NCBI GenBank assembly: GCA_949710005.1
Contig: OX453276.1
Location: 20,903,149-20,967,148, forward strand
From: Ricordea florida
Lineage: Eukaryota; Cnidaria; Anthozoa; Corallimorpharia; Ricordeidae
DNA: 64,000 nucleotides
Reading direction: 5' to 3'
Shown: piece after piece, positions 46,972 through 53,080 of the stretch
Numbering within the stretch: position 1 is the stretch's first letter
Layout of the letters: each line of letters opens with the position of its first letter
Program-made: the position numbers and the translations under genes
The notes under the pieces: model-generated
What the model saw: only the letters and a program-made list of their open reading frames with translations
The model's database searches: none
Told to the model about the DNA's origin: nothing

Positions 46972-46986
46972 GAAATCTTTAGATCC
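46972..46986 (-). promoter_or_regulatory. Shared promoter motif before the 72/130-residue pair
   Basis: Leftward reading GGATCTAAAGATTTC, 22 bases before ATG 46949. Confidence 0.7.
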
Positions 46987-47021
46987 TTTTAAGGTTTTGT
47001 AGTAAAAAAAAATTTTCTATA

Positions 47022-47052
47022 CCGATCTTCAATCGGCCCCGCGGAAGCGGAA
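47022..47052. repeat. GC-rich palindromic element at a gene end
   Basis: CCGAT-CTTCA-ATCGG hairpin followed by CCGCGGAAGCGG, ending two bases from the stop of the 168-residue gene (47054). It is a candidate mini-element and 3' end hairpin. Confidence 0.6.
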
Positions 47053-47053
47053 A

Positions 47054-47560
47054 TTATATCATTCCTATTTTTGGTCGATCTAGAGGTTGCGATACCGCAG
47101 GACAAGCAGGTATTCTGTTTTTATTATCCTCCTTTTCAGCGGATCGGGCGAGGGTGGAGCTGGTTCCTTCCTTCGATCGGTATCTCATAAACATATCAAA
47201 TGCTGTAAACCCTATACCAACAATTGATAATACGGTTGTAAAAGATAGCTCTGGAAGCCACGCCTTATTAGACTCACTTTCTCTATTTTCATTTTCTTCC
47301 CTCTTATTTTTTTGCTCCGCGGCCCGCAGGGTCTCTTCTCTTTTCATCTCCCTAGCTAATGCTTCTTTTGCTTTTTTATTATATTCGGCTAATTTCTTAC
47401 CAGCTGCGACTTTTTTAGGATCTTTCACCCTCTTTTTAGAAACATTACCTTCAGTTTTTTCTTTTGGTGTATCCATTGTAATTTGTTCCACAAAGCGGGG
47501 AGGGGCTTCTGTTCCTTCTTCACTTCGGCCTTGCTCGATTTGTTCAGTTTGGTCAGACAT
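47054..47560 (-). CDS. Basic single-pass membrane protein (168 aa)
   Basis: A charged N-terminus (1-40), a lysine-rich block with KDPKKVAAGKKLAEYNKKAK (46-65), and a charged helix (66-100) carrying the insert-encoded EETLRAAEQK (75-84). One membrane helix (about 104-124) precedes a polar tail. The KDPKKVAAGKKLAEY segment is familiar from cnidarian Polintons. A basic, DNA-packing-like region joined to a membrane anchor suggests a link between genome and inner membrane, which is inference. Several GC-rich inserts (about 47138-47180, 47309-47338 and 47488-47539) fall in its least conserved parts. Confidence 0.75.
   Translation of the reverse strand: MSDQTEQIEQGRSEEGTEAPPRFVEQITMDTPKEKTEGNVSKKRVKDPKKVAAGKKLAEYNKKAKEALAREMKREETLRAAEQKNKREENENRESESNKAWLPELSFTTVLSIVGIGFTAFDMFMRYRSKEGTSSTLARSAEKEDNKNRIPACPAVSQPLDRPKIGMI
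47309..47338. repeat. GC-rich mini-element, copy 2
   Basis: Matches 42309-42338 at 28 of 30 positions but is read in a different frame here. See that entry for comparison. Confidence 0.75.
47488..47539. repeat. GC-rich segment, decayed palindrome
   Basis: CACAAAGCGGGGAGGGGCTTC keeps the GCGGGGAGGG core of the two-hairpin element but has lost its left stem. It is followed by a CTTCGGCCTTGCTCG segment. It encodes part of the N-terminal tail (EGTEAPPRF) of the 168-residue protein. Confidence 0.45.
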
Positions 47561-47584
47561 TATTATTTTATTTCACAAAGTAAA

Positions 47585-47597
47585 GAATCTTTAAATC
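47585..47597 (-). promoter_or_regulatory. Shared promoter motif before the 168-residue gene
   Basis: Leftward reading GATTTAAAGATTC, 24 bases before ATG 47560. Confidence 0.65.
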
Positions 47598-47605
47598 AGT
47601 TGTGC

Positions 47606-48211
47606 TCAGTAAACAGTATCAGACCTGCTTGCATCTTGCTTACTAGTCTGCTCGGTTGTATTTGAAATCTCTTGATTTTTATGCTCAGTTGTACTTGTAA
47701 ATTGTTGATTTTTGTTGAATTTAATGTGTTTAGCAACCTGAAATAGCCCACTAGCAAGTGCTGCCAATCTTCCTGCTTTCAATGCTAAAAGCCCTACAAT
47801 GTTTGTTAGTTCACGATTAACCAGATCATCATTCTTCAAATCATCACAAAGAGCTTCTATATCATCCACAGGAACCATGTAAGAAATAACTTTAGAAACT
47901 AACTGAAGAGATGAATCTACTAACCCACCATTAATTTTCTTACCCAATACTGCTTGGTATCGATTATAATATTTATCAACATCTTTCACTGATAATTTTT
48001 TTATATCACCTAAACTCATATCAACACCTAAATATTCTTTTGTGGTTCCAAGAGCTGCTAGAATAGCTAGTGATTCTTGTTTGATTTCAAGTTCATGTTC
48101 CTCTCTTCGTTCGGTATCATCATTATCTTTTACCCCAGTCTTCCCTACAGTCTTTTCTACCTCTATATCCTTCAGATCAGCAGAGCCGATATAATCTTCT
48201 ACACCTGTCAT
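47606..48211 (-). CDS. Conserved Polinton protein of unknown function (201 aa)
   Basis: An acidic N-terminus (1-45) is followed by a globular region (about 46-165) with VDKYYNRYQAVLGKKINGGL and a hydrophobic C-terminal helix LLALKAGRLAALASGLFQ (about 141-158). A low-complexity glutamine/threonine tail ends it. I recall the central region as conserved in cnidarian Polintons next to the ATPase. No catalytic motif is evident. It lies directly downstream of the ATPase in the leftward block. Its upstream motif is a variant, ATTTAAAAGAATC (about 48234-48246), about 22 bases before the ATG. Confidence 0.75.
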   Translation of the reverse strand: MTGVEDYIGSADLKDIEVEKTVGKTGVKDNDDTERREEHELEIKQESLAILAALGTTKEYLGVDMSLGDIKKLSVKDVDKYYNRYQAVLGKKINGGLVDSSLQLVSKVISYMVPVDDIEALCDDLKNDDLVNRELTNIVGLLALKAGRLAALASGLFQVAKHIKFNKNQQFTSTTEHKNQEISNTTEQTSKQDASRSDTVY

Positions 48212-48246
48212 CTTATAATTTTCTAATAATACAAAGATTCTTTTAA

Positions 48247-48266
48247 ATCGGCTACGCTCCGTTTGG
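48247..48266. repeat. GC-rich element at the ATPase stop
   Basis: CGGCTACGCTCCG spans the stop codon of the packaging ATPase and fixes its last residues (NGA). It resembles the element at 43908 in supplying a stop from a palindrome. Confidence 0.4.
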
Positions 48267-48893
48267 AACTTCCAAATAACAATTAAATGGGTGACGTAAA
48301 GATAAGCAAAGTCTAGAGTATTTTTCAGTTTTCAGGAGTTGTACAAACTTTTTACTAGTTTCAGGGTCTAAATCACCCCCATAATCTTCAAAAAACATCT
48401 TCATACCTTTCTGCGAGGGATTATGAAATGAAACAACGCAAGCTACATTTTCACGGAATGGTTTTGCTATCGATGTTAATTGCTGAGTGAGAACCCAAAC
48501 TGATAATCCATGATGCCTTCCAGAAAATGCTAAATCTATAAACTTGTTTGATCGCTTCTTCAAATCATTCGAAACAGCACAATCGTCTAAAATTATTAGT
48601 GTATTTGTTCCAGAGAATAAAGTTTGACAATCAGTTAACAATTCATTAATCTCATCTATATTACTAGCATCTGGTGATAATACATAGAAATTTTTATCTC
48701 CTCGAGCAAAATTATGATAGGTTTTATTTTTAGAATAAGTTGGGCATATTAAAACAATGAATTCAAACAATTTTCGGAATGAACCTCGGAGTTGATCTAT
48801 AATGTACTTTGTCTTTCCACAATTTGTTGGACCTGTTATAATACAGTTAAAAGGAATTTTATCTCGCAATTCTTCCATGATTTTTTGTATCAT
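48252..48893 (-). CDS. Genome packaging ATPase, FtsK/HerA (A32-like) type
   Basis: Hydrolyses ATP to drive genome entry into the capsid. Walker A is GPTNCGKT (residues 21-28), Walker B is TLIILDD (98-104), and the sensor-type segment SGRHHGLSVWVLTQQ follows. Length (213 aa) matches Polinton ATPases, which lack extra domains. All motifs are intact. Two starts are possible: 48893 (MIQKI) or 48878 (MEELR). The longer is kept because both precede the Walker A by a normal distance. The upstream motif is poor (ACTTAAAACC). It lies immediately downstream of the capsid gene, as is common in Polintons. Confidence 0.93.
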   Translation of the reverse strand: MIQKIMEELRDKIPFNCIITGPTNCGKTKYIIDQLRGSFRKLFEFIVLICPTYSKNKTYHNFARGDKNFYVLSPDASNIDEINELLTDCQTLFSGTNTLIILDDCAVSNDLKKRSNKFIDLAFSGRHHGLSVWVLTQQLTSIAKPFRENVACVVSFHNPSQKGMKMFFEDYGGDLDPETSKKFVQLLKTEKYSRLCLSLRHPFNCYLEVPNGA

Positions 48894-48920
48894 AACATAA
48901 GGTTTTAAGTTAGGTTCGGG

Positions 48921-48971
48921 GTGCGCTCTTCACTTAAGTTCTTCCCTTCGGTCAGTACATAATGGAGCGCA
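48921..48971. terminator. Long-loop hairpin at the end of the capsid gene
   Basis: TGCGCTC (48921-48927) pairs with GAGCGCA (48965-48971) around the capsid stop codon at 48952. The loop is long, so this is weaker than the other gene-end hairpins. Confidence 0.3.
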
Positions 48972-50217
48972 AACCTGAATTAATAACCTCCATTAATGCA
49001 TCAGCTACAACAAACATATAACAAGTAATAACACCAGACCCACCAACTTTTCTTCTAAATTCTATTTTTATACCATCTTGTGCGTTGTTTAAGGCTAGAC
49101 CACCCCCATGAATACCATTATCTGGATTAGTTCTCAAATCTATCCACAGGGCAAACTTGTTATTATAAAAATCCTTTTCTTTTACCGACCATCTAGTGAA
49201 GCCGGAACGTGCGGAACCTTCTGGAAGAATGAAGCGTTTCTTTATTGACTCCCAGAAGTCTGAAGGTACCATACCCTTAGAGTAAAAACGGTTTGGCACG
49301 CCATTAACATCAATATTAATTGAGGTGAAATCTGGATTTAAAAACCTCTCAGAATTTTTTTCCCCTCCCGCGTATGGTAATATAAACAAACATAATATCC
49401 CTGTAATTGACCTTCTGGGGAGATTAATATGTTGATTTATAACACCGTCATTAGATCTGGATATGGTGAAAGTTTTGTGTAGAGTGACATTCTCGTACAA
49501 GAATCCTTTACCAACCTGATAAGCTGCCTGTGCCTCACGAGCTAAGTATTCGCTTGATATACAAGAATATTCCAACTCAAGGTTTGTTATTTTGTAAGTT
49601 GGAGTCTTGGTCGCGTCAGAATAGACAACAATATCGTCAACTGGAGCCAGCGTAATCTCAAAGATTAGTTGATGATCTAATGCCTTTGGATAGAAAACCC
49701 CATGATCTTTTAGTATAGGATGATTTAGTGGGATATGGTACTTGGTGTTATGTACTTCTGCAAGAGCCGCTTCATTTGCATCTGTGTCTACTTTATCACC
49801 TGCATTTGTCCGGAGCTTCCTCATGTTTCTAGAAGAAATACCCTGTTTTAATCTATCCTCCCGTTCTTCATCTGTTAAAAATAAGTCATGATATGTTTGA
49901 AAAAGATCGTATCTTTGAGTATCCTGTAGTGTTTCACCGCCAAAAAGAACCCTGAGTCTTTTTACAAGATTACTACTTACATTATTCACAAGGGTGTTAT
50001 TTTCATGACCATAAACATCCAGGTTAAATACTAGATATAAACTTCCTGGTACAATCACTAAATTTTCAGAAAGTTTAGGAATATTTATATATAACGTTTC
50101 TTCAGGATTAGCTAATGAAGGATTTAGTGTAACTCTATTCAATATTGATTCTGCTTTCAAACCTAGTGGATCTCTTGGAATCCTGTTTGGGTTAATTTTT
50201 TCAGATATGGTTGTCAT
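48952..50217 (-). CDS. Major capsid protein, double jelly-roll
   Basis: Forms the pseudo-hexameric capsomers of the predicted virion. The 421-residue protein opens with INPNRIPRDPLGLKAESILN, has LFGGETLQDTQRYDLFQTYHD (about 91-111), HIPLNHPI and FYPKAL strands at the jelly-roll junction, and a conserved end ADALMEVINSGL. The closeness to capsid proteins of cnidarian Polintons is from memory. No break or stop interrupts it. It lies between the divergent integrase and the downstream ATPase. Motif TTTAAAGATTA lies 23 bases before the ATG and overlaps the integrase start codon. Confidence 0.93.
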   Translation of the reverse strand: MTTISEKINPNRIPRDPLGLKAESILNRVTLNPSLANPEETLYINIPKLSENLVIVPGSLYLVFNLDVYGHENNTLVNNVSSNLVKRLRVLFGGETLQDTQRYDLFQTYHDLFLTDEEREDRLKQGISSRNMRKLRTNAGDKVDTDANEAALAEVHNTKYHIPLNHPILKDHGVFYPKALDHQLIFEITLAPVDDIVVYSDATKTPTYKITNLELEYSCISSEYLAREAQAAYQVGKGFLYENVTLHKTFTISRSNDGVINQHINLPRRSITGILCLFILPYAGGEKNSERFLNPDFTSINIDVNGVPNRFYSKGMVPSDFWESIKKRFILPEGSARSGFTRWSVKEKDFYNNKFALWIDLRTNPDNGIHGGGLALNNAQDGIKIEFRRKVGGSGVITCYMFVVADALMEVINSGLRSIMY

Positions 50218-50240
50218 ATTTATTTATAAGATACTTTGGT

Positions 50241-50251
50241 TAATCTTTAAA
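50241..50251 (-). promoter_or_regulatory. Shared promoter motif before the capsid gene
   Basis: Leftward reading TTTAAAGATTA, 23 bases before ATG 50217. Its first base is also the first base of the integrase start codon on the other strand, so the two divergent genes have almost no separate control region. Confidence 0.65.
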
Positions 50252-51279
50252 TGAGTAACGAAAACATATCCCAAAGGTTATCAAAAAAATTCGAGCGAAT
50301 ATATTATTCAACTGAGGGATATTGGAAAGGATATTCTGCTATCTCTAAATTAACGCAAAAAAGCAAATCGGACGAAGATGAAGCAAAACAATGGCTTCAG
50401 AAACAGGCAATATGGCAAATATATCTACCGGCTCCCAAGTATATTCCAAGACCACACTGGACTGTGGATAAGCCGAATCAGATTCACCAAGCAGATTTAT
50501 TATTTTTACCACATGATAGAGTTGGAAGAAAAACATATAAATACGCATTAGTTGTGGTTGATGTTGCCTCTAGATATAAAGATGCAGAGCCATTGACTTC
50601 AAAAGAAAGTCTTGAGATATCTAAAGCTTTTGAAAAAATATATTCTAGAAAAATGAAATACCCAAAAACATTAATGGCTGATCCTGGAAGAGAATTTATG
50701 GGCGAGGTTACAAAACTTATGAATTACCATAATGTAAAAATCCAGAGGAGTGAAGCTGGAAATCACAGAGCCCAAGCATTTGTTGAAAGGGCAAACAAAA
50801 TATTAGGCGAAAGATTATTTAGTCATCAATATGCACAAGAAATGCTTCAGGATGAAAGGTCAAGGGTATGGGTAAAACGATTACCTGATATTTTGAAAAC
50901 TTTGAATAATACACCAACTAGAATAACTGGAAAAGAGCCTGTTGAGGCTATAAAACAGAAAGAGGTTGATATTGAGACTAAAAAATACCGACTACCGGGA
51001 GGAACTAAGAGAGTTGTTGGTCTTGATGAAGTTAGACTACCAATTGAGGTTAGGGTTAGATATTTACTGTTTCCTGGCGAACTTGAGGGTGGTGAAAGAA
51101 GAAGGGCTACAGATCCTATTTGGAGTATTAAGATTTATTATATTTCTGGAAGTAGGGTTTCTCCTAATCAACCGGTTTTATATTATTTATTGGATGGCCC
51201 AAGACGGGGTTTTGTAAGGGAGGAAATTCAGGTTGTACCGGATGATACTGAGTTACCTCCTAATTCTGTTTTAAAATGA
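50251..51279 (+). CDS. Polinton integrase, retroviral-type DDE
   Basis: Catalyses strand transfer of the element ends into target DNA. The RNase H-fold core has its acidic triad at D82 (HQADLLFL), D144 (LMADPGREF) and E179 (AFVERANK), spacing D-x61-D-x34-E, all intact. A C-terminal SH3-like region (about 258-335) contains VRVRYLLFPGE and FVREEIQVVP, normal for the family. No clear N-terminal HHCC finger was seen. The ATG at 50251 is the only plausible start before the core. The stop is one base from the convergent polymerase stop, leaving no room for a hairpin. Length 342 aa is typical. Confidence 0.93.
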   Translation: MSNENISQRLSKKFERIYYSTEGYWKGYSAISKLTQKSKSDEDEAKQWLQKQAIWQIYLPAPKYIPRPHWTVDKPNQIHQADLLFLPHDRVGRKTYKYALVVVDVASRYKDAEPLTSKESLEISKAFEKIYSRKMKYPKTLMADPGREFMGEVTKLMNYHNVKIQRSEAGNHRAQAFVERANKILGERLFSHQYAQEMLQDERSRVWVKRLPDILKTLNNTPTRITGKEPVEAIKQKEVDIETKKYRLPGGTKRVVGLDEVRLPIEVRVRYLLFPGELEGGERRRATDPIWSIKIYYISGSRVSPNQPVLYYLLDGPRRGFVREEIQVVPDDTELPPNSVLK

Positions 51280-51280
51280 G

Positions 51281-53080
51281 CTAATACAAGGGTTTTGTGT
51301 GAATTCCATCATCATCAACTATTCTTTTATCATAATATGCGTTCAACCCCTTTTTAATTTGTGTATATGTCACAATTTGGTTGTCATTGACTCTGAATCC
51401 AGTATTTTTTGCCATATCAATTGATCCATTCAAAGCTGACATGTACCTATCCCAGGTAATTTCGTTTTGTCCATGAATTTCTCCTTTAATACTATACTTT
51501 GCCTTTCCATTCTCATCCTCTGCATAATAACATTTTGATGAAAGGGCAATCATTCTAATACCATCAAACTCTTTTTTGAACAGTCCAGGGGTCTTGTCGT
51601 GATATTTTGAGGTTGAAAGGAATTTTTCTTTTCCGCTTTGCGGGTAGGGGTTTCCCCGTTTTCCCCCATTAAAGTATTCTTTTTGCATTTCTGGTTTTAT
51701 AATATCATCAATTTTTTCAGCCGAAATTGCCATGTACATGGAATCTGTATCCATTTGTATCAACTCAAAATCCTTTCTATCTACATATTTATCAAGAAAA
51801 TCGTAATAAAATTCCAACATGCGAAGTTTTGCTAGCTGATATACCGCGATACCACATTGATAGGGGCGGTCTATTATTATTTTACGTTTTCTTTTTTTTA
51901 TTTCATATGTTTCATTTATTTCTGTAAGATCTTCAAAGAATGTAGATCTTAATGCTTTTTCAACCTCATCCTCATCCTGAGTATACTTTATGTTCATGTG
52001 TTTTTCTTTATCTTCTATCATTTTCCCGTAGAATGAATTTCCTTTTAGTTTGTTAGTATCAGCCAGTTCTTTACAGCCTTTATACTTTGGTTTTAGTTTT
52101 TCAATCCATACTTTTATGTTTTTGTTCTCTTCAATAATTTTAAATATATCAGGAAATTGATTTAATTCATTAGTAATTGTTACAACATCATCTATTTTGT
52201 TTTCATCAAAAGCCTTACTTACCTTTTCTAGCAAAACCTCAATATCTCCATCTCTTCTAGCGTTGGCTACTTCTTCTGGAAACCATTCAAATGGTGTTCC
52301 TGGTTTATACTTTACAATATTGTGAATAGCTGTAATATTCAAACCATGATTAAGGCACCATTCAATTACTTCTGTATATAAAAGTATCTTTTTCGCCTTT
52401 GTAACCCCTAGTAATTTTTTATTATCTTTTAGGTGTTTTCTCCCTGTAGCTTTTTGATATTCTTTCATGTGTTCGGGCACCAAATCTTCAGGAACATTAT
52501 CTACAATAAATAGCGGTGAGAACTCTTCAAACTTTTCTTTTAGGTTTTCTGGTACATTTATATCAACTTGGCAATATCCAAAAAGTTTGCCATCAAGAAT
52601 ATCTTTACAAGTTTTCTTAATAAATTCAGGGTCTGTTGGTTTTTCAACCTCAATACATTTTTCTTTTCCGCATGGCATTTTTTGGCCTGCAGCAAAAAGA
52701 TATAACGCATTTGCATCATAACCAACAATTCGTGCACAATTTTTAGGAAATTTATATTTATGAGGGCGAATCTTTGTTTTTCCAAGCTCTGCATATCTCA
52801 TAAATATTATACTGGGCCCCCCAACCATACCTGTTTTCAAAAGTTTATAAATCTTGTTTTTGTCGCATGTTTTACAATCTTTCATTATCTTGTAGCATTT
52901 TTCACAAAACCATTTATTACAAAATTTCTTACATTTATGAATACAGTATTGGCCAGGAGCGTATAATTCAGGATCTCCTTTCTTTTTAGTTATTTGATAT
53001 TTATTTAGAACATACATCATTGAGACGCCTGGGATGGATACTGCATCTTTTAATATATCAATTTTATCAGGATAATACAT
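51281..53080 (-). CDS. DNA polymerase B, C-terminal half (frameshifted gene)
   Basis: Polymerase domain of the protein-primed family B enzyme. A cysteine-rich zinc-binding stretch (residues 46-72 of this part), motif A GYDANALY (D122), motif B KLKGNSFYG (344-352), motif C MDTDS (D444, D446) and the conserved SSKCYY (514-519) are all present. Residues about 472-483 (GGKRGNPYPQSG) are encoded by a GC-rich palindromic insert before the conserved KTPGLFKKEF. The start at 53080 is simply the first Met after the frame break. The part belongs to the gene starting at 55805, from which it is separated by a one-base shift at 53089-53095. All catalytic motifs remain intact, so the break looks recent. 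Confidence 0.92.
   Translation of the reverse strand: MYYPDKIDILKDAVSIPGVSMMYVLNKYQITKKKGDPELYAPGQYCIHKCKKFCNKWFCEKCYKIMKDCKTCDKNKIYKLLKTGMVGGPSIIFMRYAELGKTKIRPHKYKFPKNCARIVGYDANALYLFAAGQKMPCGKEKCIEVEKPTDPEFIKKTCKDILDGKLFGYCQVDINVPENLKEKFEEFSPLFIVDNVPEDLVPEHMKEYQKATGRKHLKDNKKLLGVTKAKKILLYTEVIEWCLNHGLNITAIHNIVKYKPGTPFEWFPEEVANARRDGDIEVLLEKVSKAFDENKIDDVVTITNELNQFPDIFKIIEENKNIKVWIEKLKPKYKGCKELADTNKLKGNSFYGKMIEDKEKHMNIKYTQDEDEVEKALRSTFFEDLTEINETYEIKKRKRKIIIDRPYQCGIAVYQLAKLRMLEFYYDFLDKYVDRKDFELIQMDTDSMYMAISAEKIDDIIKPEMQKEYFNGGKRGNPYPQSGKEKFLSTSKYHDKTPGLFKKEFDGIRMIALSSKCYYAEDENGKAKYSIKGEIHGQNEITWDRYMSALNGSIDMAKNTGFRVNDNQIVTYTQIKKGLNAYYDKRIVDDDGIHTKPLY
51631..51667. repeat. GC-rich palindromic element inside the polymerase gene
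   Basis: CCGC-TTT-GCGG, GTAGGG junction, GGGG-TTT-CCCC. Compared with the copy at 44506 (GGGC-TCT-GCCC), the second stem has a C:G pair replaced by G:C, so pairing is retained. It is in frame, between motif C and the KTPGLF segment. Confidence 0.75.
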
